Shown here: in pieces, positions 34,730-47,600 of the stretch
Position numbering within the stretch: the first letter of the stretch is position 1
Layout: each line of letters begins with the position of its first letter
From: Bugula neritina
Lineage: Eukaryota > Bryozoa > Gymnolaemata > Cheilostomatida > Bugulidae
Direction: 5' to 3'
Length of the DNA stretch: 64,000 nucleotides
NCBI GenBank assembly: GCA_964035545.1
Contig: OZ037766.1
Location: 2,476,501-2,540,500 of the forward strand
The notes under the pieces: model-generated
The model's input: only the letters and a program-made list of their open reading frames with translations
Databases searched by the model: none
What the model was told of the DNA's origin: nothing
Position numbers and translations under genes: made by a program

Positions 34730-37700
34730 ATGATCACTACTGATGCTCGACCATTATCCTCTACTAGAAGTCAAAGAGCCAACTCAGGATATAGAAGGTA
34801 TGTATTGCACTAGTTATGAATTAAGTGACACACAAATACTATTTGGTTGAAAGCTCAAAGTCTGTTTCATATAGAGAAAATGTAACTCAAATGATAAACT
34901 TCTGCATAAATTTATAAAAGCTTAAATCTAAGAAAATCAGAGAAATGGTTACACTTCTTGATTGATGGGGTTTTGAAAAAATAGTGCATGACTTGAAATT
35001 TGAATAAACTAGTTGTCTACATTGTAGCTTTAAAATACCATCTTTAAAATTTTAGATTATCTCTTATATAAAAGCACTTAGATCTGCAAAAAAAGCTCAA
35101 TCTAATGTAGCTTTGACTGCTTGTGTTTTTTCATGCATTACTGAATAATTTTAGCAAAATTCATTTTTCTATTCTGTGATGGTAAGTGAAATGTATGCAA
35201 TATGGTCACTGTAAAAGCTAGCCTCACAACTTGCTAGAAGTAGTATCACACCACACTCAGAGTTGAAATAGGCTGTAAAAACTGCTGCTGATTAAGAATT
35301 AATTGCAGTCTTCCAACTTGCATGTCAGCATACTACCATCACACTAAAGAGGCTAGTGAATAATCTTAATACTATAGTTAAACAGTCTACTGTAGTGTGA
35401 AATGTAATTAGGTTGAATTTAATAATTAGGAATTTAAGAAAAAAGCTACCAAATATTACTATACTAAAAATCCCGACATGTTTACCAACACAGACATTAT
35501 ATTGTTGGTGTTATATTTTCTACCAGCTTACAATCAGGCAGGCCAGTCTCTTTAGACAAATCAGCTTTTGTTATTTTCAATCAGTAATAATTAGAATATT
35601 GCATTTCCAGAATAAGTTCTATTAACCTACATATTTTATTTGTTCAGAATCTATCTATGTATGCGTAAAATTTCATTACACTTCATACCCTTGCAGCGTT
35701 TCTTGTGTATATAGCTTTGAACATTGTCTAGGGGGTTTGAGCAATTTGCACCTGATTACATAACAGCATCAGTTTTGTAGCTTACAAGTAGTTGTGTGGT
35801 CACTGAGATTGACAATTAAAACTCTTTCATGCTCTAAAAACTATTTGGCTACCTATAGTATCTCTAAATCTAAAAGTTAATGAAATGATTAATGTTAAAC
35901 TGAAACAAAGGATTTACTAAACTGAAAATAATAAGATGTGAAAACAATTGATTAACAAACAACTGATTTTTCACAATATAATTTAATATAACTGACTTAA
36001 TATAGAGTAGGTACAATGCACTCTCAGTACAGTCTGTGAAGTAATTAATTACATACTTTGTTTCTGATCGTTACTACAGCCTGTATTGAGAATGTACAAA
36101 GTCATATCCAACAATGTTTATTTACTGTATTCTTTGGGACACTGCCAGATTCACTTTTGGTGTCTTTTTTCCCCCATTATTTTAACTTTTTTAGTTTTCT
36201 CACACTAAAGATATATTAAAAAAAATTTTATAGTCACCATCCCTGTGAGAAAACCCCTGATGGAAAGGTTTTTTGTTAAATCAGGCTAAGGACTTATTCA
36301 GATTGGGTACATGCAGGAGCAATTACATGACTGGATGCTTTTCCTAACATCACCAATGGCCTTTGTCAGGCTGAACCCACGACTTCTTGTTTATTAGGCA
36401 AACGTTTTAACCCCTAGACCCTAGTTGCCCCCTACTAAAGATATGTTAATAGTTTACAAGGAATTTGCTGTTGCCTAAATTTGAGTTTAATATTTTAATT
36501 GCAAACTTCAAGAGACAACTTTCAACTCTCTCATACAGGTCTAACAGCATCCAAAACAAAGAGGCCCAATACTCCCTGGTAGAAAGGTCAAACTTGCCCA
36601 GCAAGTATAATGAAGACAATGAAAAGATGGTAGAAAAGAACAGCGAGAGTTTGGCAGGGAGTGAACTGGCGTCCCCACCTCCTCCCAAGCCAGGTAACTC
36701 CCCTCTGTATGGTGGATTTGGGTGACTAATGGAGAAGTTGAAACAAGTGTTAGACAACTTGTTAGAAATGTTGATATTATAAAATAATTGCCCCCCACTG
36801 GGATTCGAACCACAGACCATCAACCACAGATCTCTGGCTTGCAAGCAGGCACATTAACCAATTACACCACAAGGGCCACTGGGTAAACTCAACACTACAG
36901 AGTACAGATATTGTAGCTTTTTCACTCCATTACAATGTATTGAGAACAGATTGCTTTTAATATATAGCAGTATTATGCATATTTTGCCATTCTTATTAAT
37001 ATTTATAGATAATTTAAGCTATAAAACACAACTACTTGGTACTTTTAGGCTCTAGATGGTCTTTATGTTGTTTAACTGTTTAATATAAGTAGCCTATTTA
37101 GTACTTTTCTGCATTATTTAAAATATCTTTGTGTGTTCTGCAATGAAATCAAAAACTCAGCGGAGTTGTCAACTTGTTGACACCTTTCGCAACCTGTCTC
37201 AACCTGTCACAACCTGTCTCAACCTGTCTCAACCTGTCTCAACCTGTCACAACCTGTCGCAACCTGTTTCAACCCGTTTCAATATACCTCTACTTGTCTC
37301 AAGCTGTCAGATTAAGTTGTCTCAGCATTAAAAATATTGCCGCACGATTCCTTACAGCCTGGAGCCAGTTTGCAGACCATGTCAAGGTTGTCTCCAGGTC
37401 AGACCTGTTTCTCGGAGAAACAAAAGAATCTTATAAATCGATGTGCAGTGAAGATCACCAAAAGACTCTGTCAGGTGAGTCAGTATAGACTGCAGCATTG
37501 ACAAGGATAGATAATAACATTGACCAGTATAAACAGCAAGATTCATCAGATAAGGAGATATAAATTTTGTTTTATTAAAAACTAAAACAGCCGCTGGTTT
37601 AAGGAAATCTGAAACTTTCTGCAGAACTGAACACCACTAATGTATATCTGTAGAACTGAACACCACTAATGTATATCTGTACTCTGTAGTAATAAAGCAG

Positions 37701-39142
37701 ATGAATCTAAAGAAGCAAATCAAAACGATGAAGCTGAGAATGAGAGCTGTGGATAGAATCAGAGATGGAGATTACATCTATGACAGCGCGACGTCAGCAG
37801 AAGACACTGAGTGTGAGGACAGCGAGGTGAGTTTCTCATAGGTCACAAGTTTCGATGCAATTTACATAAAACTGCATAAGTCTTCAGCCACCAAACTTAT
37901 TTTACATCATTAAAACACTCAGGGAGACTTTTTTTAGCACGATAATATTACGTATATTATTTATATATTTCATGGTAAAGCATGCATGCAGACAATTGTA
38001 TAATAAGTTTAAAAAACATCACCAAATATGTTTTAATTTGCATTTGAGCAGGTTTGCTTTATTTCATAAAAAATAACTGTTATGCTACAAATATTTAGAA
38101 ATGTTTAAATGGAAACAACTTCAAGCTCTATCTACCAACTTGACCTAGATTTACGTGACCTTGAGTTGCATGACCTTGAATAATGATGGGTTTACATATC
38201 AAATATATTTTGGTTTATGTGAGTATTATGTAGCTATTACTGTTTGGTAGGACGAAGAAGCTGTAATCGAACGGGAAAATCGGAGAGCAAGAGCTAGAAA
38301 ACATTGGGAGATAATCAGACGATATGTCTATGATAAAACTAAAAAGAGAAGAAAAAAAGTAGGAGGTTTTCACAAAGACAGAGCCTTCAACAAGATAAAA
38401 GCACAAGCAAAGGCAAAAGTAAATCCAGCACAAACCAGGAGGGAAATATTTGAAAGGTGGGAAATTTATTACATAATTCATGCTTACGAATTTGCAGCTG
38501 CAAGCTAAAATGTAACAAACTTTATTTGCAGATTGTATTCTATGGTAGCCTCAACACCAACTTTCTGAAAACTTTACCGCAGTTCATATTATAAGCTCAT
38601 AGTATGGTTTGTTCTTAGTTTGTAGCATGGTAATTGGTAAACACCTTTTAATTTGAGAATTGGTTGAACTCATGGACTATCATTATAATTATGAGTCGTA
38701 GTAGAGTTTTATAGACATAATATAGTATATTTCATATCGTATGTATTGCATAGACATAATATATTATATTTCATATAGTGTGTATTACATAAACATAGCA
38801 TAGTGTAGTTCTTGTAGCGTATCACGCAGACATGGTATAGCATAGTTCTTATTGCAGGCTTTACGCATATACATACATACAGTATAGTTTTCTTGTAGAT
38901 ACGGTATTGTTCCCAGGCCGGGCAGACTACAACCAGAAGACGTGATGAAACCAAATTTCTCCGACAGGACATTTGAAATAATAGCAAAATTTGAACAGAT
39001 TCAAGTGTTGAGTCTAAACTCTAAGACTAGACCACACACAAGTGGTGCTTATCTATCCAAGTACTCCAGGAGTCAACGTAAAAACAGTGTTAGACCGAGA
39101 ACTTCAGTGTTTGGGGGAAGTTTTAGAGAACAGTTTACTTGA
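34730..39142 (+). CDS. uncharacterised basic protein, 308 aa, six exons
   Basis: Exons 34730-34797, 36539-36693, 37358-37474, 37690-37826, 38251-38456, 38899-39142. All junctions are GT-AG, phases match throughout, and the sum is 927 nt. It begins MITTDARPLSSTRSQRANS. A proline run PPPPKPG ends exon 2. A charged, probably coiled-coil section follows (KKQIKTMKLRMRAVDRIRDG), then an acidic patch SAEDTECEDSEDEE across exons 4/5. A very basic helix comes next (RENRRARARKHWEIIRRY, KTKKRRKKVGG), and the tail is rich in Ser/Arg (RPHTSGAYLSKYSRSQ, RPRTSVFGG). No signal peptide or membrane segment is seen. I do not recognise the family. A cytoskeletal or ciliary role is a possibility from composition only. 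Confidence 0.75.
36238..36432 (-). mobile_element. tRNA-derived SINE, copy 2
   Basis: Same element and orientation as 23496-23676. On the minus strand it has a head with GGGTCTAGGGGTTAAAACG and a B box GGGTTCAGCCT (near 36368-36378), then the shared body with GTTAGGAAAAGCATCCAGTC and AACCTTTCCATCAGGGG. It lies in intron 1 of the 308-aa gene. Confidence 0.8.
36790..36877 (-). other. tRNA-like sequence, degenerate (pseudo-tRNA or SINE head)
   Basis: Minus strand: 5' GGCCCTTGTGGTGTAATTGG (A-box-like), an anticodon-loop-like TTGCAAG and a B box GGTTCGAATCC, then CAGTGGGGGGC. The acceptor ends can form about six pairs with wobbles, but the anticodon and T stems mispair and the variable region is long. 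I therefore do not call a functional tRNA. It lies in intron 2 of the 308-aa gene, 350 bp from a SINE of different head sequence. Confidence 0.5.
37191..37280 (+). repeat. 10-bp minisatellite AACCTGTCTC x9
   Basis: Nine consecutive decamers with single substitutions, ending about 75 bp before the exon 37358 acceptor. It produces the repetitive open frames seen here (LSQPVSTC-like), which are not genes. Confidence 0.95.
37619..37680 (+). repeat. 29-bp duplication just before an acceptor
   Basis: Two copies of AGAACTGAACACCACTAATG plus TATATCTG(T), ending 9 bp before the acceptor TCTGTAG of exon 37690. It belongs with the other junction-linked repeats in this window. Confidence 0.9.
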
Positions 39143-39285
39143 GCCCCTACAGTGGTAGAAGATACAGGTCTCAGGTTTATATAGAAGATTGTAATAGCAG
39201 AGGATTGCTAGATGAACGATGGCAGCTATTTGACACGGAGTGGCAGAAAAACGCTTCTACATATACATTCTATAAAATTGTATAA

Positions 39286-39291
39286 TTTATT
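39286..39291 (-). terminator. poly-A signal for TECR
   Basis: AATAAA on the minus strand, about 220 bp past the TECR stop codon. The 308-aa gene ends at 39142 on the other strand, so the two genes converge and their 3' UTRs probably overlap. Confidence 0.5.
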
Positions 39292-39507
39292 GTGATTTGA
39301 TACGTCATAGAAAACCGAACATATTATAGTAATATGCGATATCACATGCAGCTTTTTACTTACAACAATGCAATTTTATGAATCATATTGAATTATAAAT
39401 GACTGAGCAATAGAGAACACAACACCATGCAAAATAGTAGTGACTCCCGAATGTTCAACTTAGCAGTAATCTAAAGCAAAATAGTACACAAGTGATTTCA
39501 GAATGTT

Positions 39508-42500
39508 CTAGAAAAGGAAGGGGAATATAGCCTTGCGCTGTCTGGGATAGTCAGGGAACTCCTTTCTATAATTTCTATGTTTTCCGAGAGCCCAGACTGT
39601 CATCTGGTAAGTCCCAGCAATGGTAAAGAAAAGGGCTACAAAAATATAGAAACACGAGTAGTTTAAGTTGAAAAAAGAAAACATTTCAGCTACAAAAGAT
39701 AATATGTATTGGTATGTGTTGTAACAGCTACAGTCTCTGGTGCTGACATACTAGGAAATAGGTCATCAAATGACTATTCAATCAACTGGCAGGATGGCTG
39801 CATTCTCAGTATTAGGAAAATAAACAAATTTTAAAAAGAGCAATATTTACAACTTGGCCAGAATTATTACGCTTAGCTACGTTTATCAGAACATTATTTC
39901 CGGATAAATGTTTTAAAATCCAGCTTTATGCAAGTTCGAGAAGATAACCCTCAATTCTAATAAAATCAATGTATATGATTTAAGGACAGTTGATTCCAAC
40001 TGCTTACACTGAAAGATGAGCAGACCCGAGTATTTATAGACTGTAAACTTACAAGTGAGTGTGCCAGACATCACAGTGAAGCTGATCCAGGCCCCAGACT
40101 CGTAGGTGTAGTTCGGGCAAGAAACTAGGCTAAAGAGCCATGTGAAAGGATTGAGGGAGGGCTTTGGAATGGCCCTCACTTTAGTGCCCGCAGGTCTCAG
40201 GTTCCTCAGCGCCAAATGAATTGACAAATTTCCCATCTCACAGAACTGGAACAGGAAGTAAGGTTTTTCAAAAGTGAAAAAGAAATTTGCAGCTATAAGA
40301 GTTAGCAAGTCTATATACATAAGTCAGTAGCCTATCAATTTGAATCTAAGAGTAAGTAAATACAAACTATTTAAAAAATAAAGAACAAAAATAAGAAAAT
40401 TTCTGTATATTATAAGCCACTACTGCATGCCTCTTCCTAGACTTGCATAGACTTCAGATTTAAAAACTTTGAATAATCATGCAGCAAAGTACTGCAGAGT
40501 TGCCTTACATTTTTCTTATGAGAGAGTGTTAAGTAACACACAAATATACAAGTATATGTGCAGCGTGTGAATTAGATTACGCAAGGCATATAGGGTATGA
40601 GGCAATTAATTGAGTTTTTCTGCAAAACTCTCAGTGAGTGGAAGTTGTCTTACCCCAAAGGCAGCCAGGGCCGGATAGAAGAGCTGGTTAGAGACAGGAG
40701 TGTAGAGGGGGTGGTTGATGAAATACGACATCCACGCAGCAAATCCCCAGTAATAGATCGAGTTCTATAATCAAATATATATTTGATGAGTTGACATAGC
40801 GGTAAAAATCATTCATAATTTTAAAAAGTCACATATAGTGGTTACTGTGTGAAATATATTGCATTGAAAAATACTAAAAAGTGAAAACATATTCAAAATA
40901 TTAAAAGACAAATAAAAGTCAAAGAACACTTACTAAATCAATCTAATTGACAAAACAATTAAAAAACAGCATAAATACATCTGTCATGAGAAAATTATGT
41001 GTAATAAAAAACTGATTTCATTGCGAACACGACCAACTATTGAGATGATGGAAATGAAGACAACCAACCCTGAAGATATTAGCTATCGGCATGGTTCCCT
41101 TAGAGAATCGGTGTACAAACAGCGTCTCCAGCAGCCTCTTAGCATAGTGGAAGGTATGGCAGACTGCAGCAATCCTAGATAAACAAGTTACAGCATATTC
41201 GGGGGATAATTTTAAACACACTTTCTGTATTATAAGTGAGAACTATGGAGTTGTCTTTTCAGATAAAGTGCACCATTAGCAATAATGTATGAAACTGTAA
41301 CAACGGCCAGAACTAAAAAATTAGCAATCACTTTAATACGTGACATCACACCAAATAATTATCTTAAATTGGTATTTTGATTCAAGAGCAAACGATTACA
41401 AACAATAATAATGAATATTAATATAAGTATTGTGATAATGATAGGGCAAAACAATCTTATTGAATGCTTATTTTAAATCAACTAATTTCAAAAAATCAAA
41501 ATTCTTAAAACACAATTAAGAATGATATAAATTTAGTTTCTTTTAAAAGAGAAAAGTTGCTGAAAACAATATCAACAAGCGTTAACTTTCCGAAGAGCAA
41601 GCATAACACGCAATAATTAAAGGCTGCTGAATTAAAAAAATTGGTAATTACTATCAAACGTGACAATGAATCAGCAGTATTGAAACCCATATATAAAGTT
41701 TGTAGATGAAAAAAACAATGCAACGCTCTGCAGACGTAATAGCAGACGTGCTAGCAGACGTAGAATACATACTTGGCGTGTTGGTGCATAGGCTGGGAAG
41801 CTTGATCTCCATAGATCAAAGAAGGCCTGACGTAGAAGAGCAGATAAACAAGGAGCGGCCCGCTATACTCTGTAAGAAAGACTGTGGTCCAGCCCACTTG
41901 AGGTCCTAAGTCTTTTAGATACAGAGTTGGCTCGGTAAGCTCCAAATGCTGAACTTGTACATCGTCTTTTATGTTTTTGGATTCTGGGAGAAATGACAGC
42001 ATCAAATAAGATAAGGCAGCCACATATTTTGGCAAGATCCAGCAGTTAAAAGACGTAGGCAACACCAGTATACTCAATTCAAACATACATTAAGCTATTC
42101 TAATAACAGCTATTATGGGCAAATATTATCTTTAATTCCTGATGCAATAAAATTCAACTCTAATACAGCAGAACAACACAAAACATTGTTAAAAGATAAC
42201 AAATATATAGGTTAATTGTTATGCAGTCAGTAACATACTTAGAAAGCAAATGAAAATAAGTACCTCATTGCTATAATCTCTACAGAATTTATCTATCAAA
42301 TTTATCTAGAAATTTTACAAACTCTATCTATTGATTCTATTAAAAGTTCTACAAACTCTATCTATGAATTCTATCTACAGATTCTATCTATAGACTGCAC
42401 ATTGAAACAGGATTTGTTGACTTAGATGTCCCCACAGACCGAAGTTTTTCAACAAAATCTAAGTTTATCTTACTTGGAGCAGTTCTCAGAGCAACCCTTG

Positions 42501-43774
42501 CAGGATAGAGTTTCGGTACTGTAACAAATCATTTGACTAATTTTTATAAAAGGCTACAACATATTGAATATGAAACCACAATAGATAAATTGAAGAACTT
42601 ATCACAATACAATTAGGGCTGGAAGTTGATATAAAAACATATTGAATAGAGGCAACTTGTCTTACGTATATTGGCTATTTTCTCTTTCAATTGAGCAATC
42701 GTATCTGCGGAGGATATCTAAAAATAACACCAAGAAGATAACAGAATTAATGCACAAAATATTTTACAAGCAATTTCATAGAGGTTGGAGAAACTATCCT
42801 TATTCAACTGTTTCAAACATACCTCCAAATCGGCAAGTTGCCGCTGCGAGCCAATAGAAAGAACTTTTAGCTGAAAAAGAAAGGAACAATCATTAAAGAA
42901 AAGATAAATTTTATTATACAAAAGTTATTCAATCAATTTTATCTTGTGACAAAATACTAAAGAACTAGCTCAGGGGTTTTAAATCTATAGCAAACAGTCC
43001 CAGTCTTACTACCATATTGCTGACTCATAATTTCACAGAAATTTAACAGGTTCCTTGAATGTCTCACTGTGACTGCAACTAATCTGTGTAGTGTATAACT
43101 AGCCTCAACCTGTAGCTCAGCTGTCATTATGAATATACCAAACATTGAATAATTGTATTATATTATTAATTCGCAGTTCATTTATCAAATAATTACATAA
43201 TTATATCAATTACAACCAAGTAATTCATATACAGCAATGATTAATCTCATAGCCATGTAAAACTTATGTTAAATTTATAGTTTACAATCGTTTTGAAGTT
43301 GATTCCTATAAGTATAAATTTTGTTGGCATCAAAGAATATGGCAAGCAGAAAGGGTTCAACTTCATTTTGTATTAGTATAGAGTATTTATATTATATTTT
43401 ATAATTCTATAAAATGTGTGCACCATCACTATGACTATAAGTATAAGTATCAGTATGACTATATTCAATATAGTCATAGTGCACACATTCTTATCTGTTA
43501 TTCTAGATCTGGTGTAGAATTTAATCAATCATATGATAATAAATCAATCGACTATTTCTTATAGTAACAGTTATAGCTCAAGTTATGCTAATTCTTATTT
43601 TAAAGACAAAATGAAATGAAACAGTAACACTCGATCTGAGACTGAAAGTGAATCTCATCAATCGACAATGACAATCGCCTAGCCCTATGGCTATAGGCTA
43701 TAACTATAAGTATATAAATAATTTAAGTAGATCAAGATGTAATCATAATAATCTACCTGTACGTATTCAGGCAT
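39508..43774 (-). CDS. TECR: very-long-chain trans-2-enoyl-CoA reductase
   Basis: Nine minus-strand exons: 43774-43757, 42870-42823, 42717-42666, 42518-42474, 41983-41773, 41174-41069, 40764-40654, 40245-40053, 39635-39508; 912 nt, 303 aa (human about 308). TECR does the last step of the four-step ER elongation cycle, reducing trans-2-enoyl-CoA with NADPH, and also acts in sphingosine-derived phytol-type degradation. The N-terminal ubiquitin-like part starts [13 protein letters not shown]. Then come [12 protein letters not shown], the membrane segment [17 protein letters not shown], and [19 protein letters not shown]. The steroid 5-alpha-reductase-like C-terminal domain has NPFTWLF and SCPNYTYE (SCPNY at 239-243). 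It ends KAIFPFLF. Several membrane spans are expected. All phases agree and no damage is seen. Confidence 0.96.
42300..42400. repeat. imperfect repeat of TCTATCTATNGATTCTAT type
   Basis: Four or five imperfect units (ACAAACTCTATCTATTGATTC and variants), between TECR exons 42474-42518 and 41773-41983. It is low-complexity intronic DNA. Confidence 0.7.
43413..43489. repeat. nested palindrome in TECR intron 1
   Basis: The inner part 43454-43478 is a perfect palindrome with 12-bp arms (TATGACTATATT / AATATAGTCATA) around one C. The outer arms AATGTGTGCAC and GTGCACACATT pair as well, with a six-base insertion on the left. It lies in the first, 886-bp intron of TECR. Confidence 0.85.
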
Positions 43775-44623
43775 TGTTGGTGTACTTGTTAAGCCTCCAA
43801 TTTACTAGCAATTATGTCGAATTACTGTGAAAATATACTAATACTCTGCAGTTGGGATGGGAGCTCAGGGGTTGAGCGTTCAATCAAAATTGCAAAACCG
43901 CTGGGCAAACCCGGTATAGAAGTCTTTTTAATGGAATCGCGCGTAAAAGATGCGAACTTTAATCTCAATAGCAAGATTTTCTGTACATTAGTAAATCGGC
44001 TGTGATGCGACCAAGACTCATTGTAATTATGATATGCTTCAGCAACAATAATATTTGAGGCCCAAGTAGTTGAAAAAGTAGAGGACAACCCTATGGCAAA
44101 ATTAAACTCAATTGCCCTTCTTCACCCTCTTTTTCACAGGTCGTAGCACTGAGCTGGAATAGTTAATATTATTGAGTTCATTGGGTTGTAGCACGAAGAG
44201 AACAAAGCTTCAGTGGGCTGCTGATAGCAACGTATTCCAATAAGCGAATCATTAAAAACGTTTTTTTACAAGTTCCTTTGCATGAAATTTAAATTTCTTG
44301 ATAAAAATTTACAAAATATTCATACTAATACTCATTAGTCATTGGTCATGGTGCTGATTCTCAACGATCATTAATTGATTTTTTTCTCCTAAAAGTTCTA
44401 TAAGTATATTTCATCACATTTCACGGTCACTCCATAATCAGTCCATAGTGATAGTCCATTGCATTTGCTATAACAATAACATTAACTAAAATTGAACTTA
44501 AAACTCAAACTGTAGAAGTATAATTCAAACTGCCTAATCATAATGTTAATAGTAATTTGAATGATTAAACATCAACGTGTACCCTTGAATTTCAATTTGA
44601 TAAGTTTACATTAAAATATCAAT
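43775..44623. promoter_or_regulatory. shared divergent promoter region of TECR and NRDC
   Basis: The start codons of TECR (minus) and nardilysin (plus) are 849 bp apart, head to head, so both promoters lie here. A short open frame at 43814-44005 has no family support. No TATA box is obvious at a sensible distance, so the start sites are not set. Confidence 0.55.
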
Positions 44624-47600
44624 ATGAACGCTGCCGAGGTGTGTAACACTAACTGTAATAAAGTAAAAGTTTCGGATTCAGGAGATTCCAATTCAATCTC
44701 CGAAGCAGATGTTGCCGTTGTTCAATCTCCGAATGATAAAAGAAAATACAAGTACGCTTTATTCATATTAATGTTAATGTTCATATTGTAGTTGCAAACA
44801 TACTGAAGTAATAATGATTACTAATACTAATAGTTATACTTATTGATAAAGTCTGTAAGTCTTGTAATAAAAGTACCGATTATACTTACTCTTAGAGTTA
44901 ATGTTGATGATGTAGTAATGATGATGACTATTTCTTAATCACTGTTATAATGAGTATTTTATTTTATACTATCATTATGATTATTATAGTTATGCTCTAG
45001 ATTTATCATGCAATATTTTAAGCCAGCAGATAAAACTACCAAATATTGAAATAAATATATAAAATATATTACTAAAATATGTTCAGCATTTTTAAACACC
45101 GGTTTTTTCAGTTTTGCTTTTTTAAATATACATTTTTATCATTTGTCCTTGTTATGGTTGCAAAACCTGATAAAAATTTATTGCAATGAACTTTTTAATC
45201 ACTGTTATATTTGAATATTGATTCAACGTGAAAACATAAATGTAGAGTAATATAATGTTTCATTCTCTTAGAGTTGTTGTGCTGGACAATGGATTAAGGG
45301 TCCTCCTGATTTCTGACCTCAATTCTGACCCGGAATCTTCTTCAGAGTGTGAAAAACCGTGTCAAGATGAGCAAAAAGTCTGTACTCACTAGTATCTGGG
45401 TTGTGATTCTCACTCTGAAATGAGTTTGAATTTTATGTTTTAAACTTTTCAGTGCTTGTTTTAAAGTATCATTACATAACATTATTTGCATTTCAAGAAT
45501 TATAGATTGGATAGTTCCAGCTGTTTTTTTTCAATTTGGTAAACAGTAACTGGGTTATTTGTCTTGTAATCAGATTTATTTCAAGTGGTTGATAAATCAC
45601 AGATAGATATAACACAAATAATTGATTTAATTTGGCGTCATGTGCTGATAGAATGAGGACATTTCCGAATCGGAAACTGATGAGACGGCAGATGACGTCA
45701 GCGACATGGAACAAGATGCAATTCCTTCTACCGGAGGCAAACAAGAGTGCATTGAAGATGGAGAAAAGCTTGTATGTCAAAACTACTTTTATATTCCTCT
45801 ATTATTAGCAAAAGGCAAAAACTACAGACATACTTTCAATGTTGTGAAGCCAATCAGTTGTGCTGTAAAACTTTAATAGTTTCAGAGACACTATTCTATT
45901 ATAGTGAAGAAAGTGCTGGTGAAACAATGCTATATAAATGCTGAAATCATGTTTTAGGCAGCGGCAGCACTCTGTGTTGGTGTCGGCAGCTTCTCTGATC
46001 CTCCTGACATCCCTGGTTTGGCACACTTTTTAGAACATAGTAAGTTGGAACTTACCTTTTGGGTTACGCCACATATGATAACATCTTGGATAAGGTTTTG
46101 CTATACTTCGTTGTATGTAACACTACAATATTATGTCAATCTTTCATTTCAAGACTCTCTGATTGACAATGTGTTGCAGTTGTCTGTATTTACTATTGCA
46201 GTGGTATTTATGGGAAGTGAAAAATACCCGGATGAGAACGCTTTTGATTCGTTTGTTAGAAAACATGGCGGGAATAACAACGCATGCACTGATTGTGAAC
46301 GGGTAAACTGCATTGTCTTATTTCATTAGCTCCATTTTCTGCATTTTATTCTTTCTTTTTATGTGATAAAATACAAAACACCTACAGGCACCTGCTACTT
46401 AGAATCACTAAATTCCTTGTAAAGTATCTCGTATAGTGTTGTCAACACACACAATTATCCAATCAGAGAAAACTGTCATGTGACACATACAGGTCAAAGG
46501 GACTTGTTCCAACAAATGCTAGTTTTTGTGTTGGATAAGTTATCAAAATGATACATAATACAGAGAGATTTTATGACAAGTTGACTTGGTCTATAAAGGA
46601 GTATGTAGTATAAAACATATCAGTATTGTTTTGGTGGGTAGAAGTGTATATATTATATAAACCTGTTGTAATTTCAGACTACCTACTGCTTTGACATTGA
46701 GAGGAAACACTTGAAGGACGGGTTAGACATATTTGCTCAGTTTTTCATTTCTCCATTGCTGAAGGAGAACAGCGTGGATAGAGAAATAAATGCAGTAGAC
46801 AGTGGTGAGTACTGATTAATGGTACTAGAAAAGTGTTATTTGTATACTATTTCACTGTTGAATAGAGTTGTAACCTGGTAGGTTCTTAGATTAACAGCTA
46901 CCCAAGTGTGATAACATTTTCACTCACTGGCAGCCATCAGCTACTTTCAGCTTTGATCAACTACAACCAATAGGATTATCTATTACATATAGTATTTATT
47001 TGAGCCTTCAGTCCGCTGTAGCAATCAGTTTTAACCAATAGTGCTACAACATTGTTTTAAAATGTCTTGGTTTTAGGTTTGTGTAATAATTTATTAACAT
47101 TCTAACTTAATAATTGTGTTTTTCTGCTCACTTGTTCTTTAAATGTTGATTTTCTGCATTAATTTTTTTAATCACTTTTTTTCTGATCAACTTGATGCCC
47201 AATACATTGTAATGCCTAATTACTTTGTAAGTCTTGTGCCTGTCTCAATTAGTCAATTATCTCTCGTATACTTTAGCTGCTTGATTTGTCAAAAGAACGT
47301 TTCTCACAGTTGCCCATTACCTTTAAATGCTTGAACAGTATTGTTGATTGTATTCTGTGAACTCGTATGTGCAATATTCTACTTGCTTGCCTGTTATATA
47401 GCTGTTTATTACCTTTTCCTGCAGAGTTTGACATGAGTAAGACTTCCAACAGTGTCATCAAACAGCAATTGTTTGCTTCTTTTGGAAGGAAAGGTGTTCC
47501 GATGGGCAAGTTTATGTGGGGTAGGTGTTCTAAAGTTATTCAGGGCTTTGTTGACGTTATTAGTTGCAGCTCATATTCAGGTGTAGCTAGAGTTGTTCCC

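Noticed and set aside
36790-36877. Functional tRNA gene
   Set aside because: A- and B-box-like strings are present, but the anticodon and T stems mispair and the variable region is too long; kept only as tRNA-like.
37131-37488. Frames of 66 and 104 aa rich in LSQPVSTC
   Set aside because: Translation of the 10-bp minisatellite. Only the part from 37358 belongs to a real exon.
43814-44005. 63-aa frame between TECR and NRDC
   Set aside because: Short, in the shared promoter region, without splice or family support.
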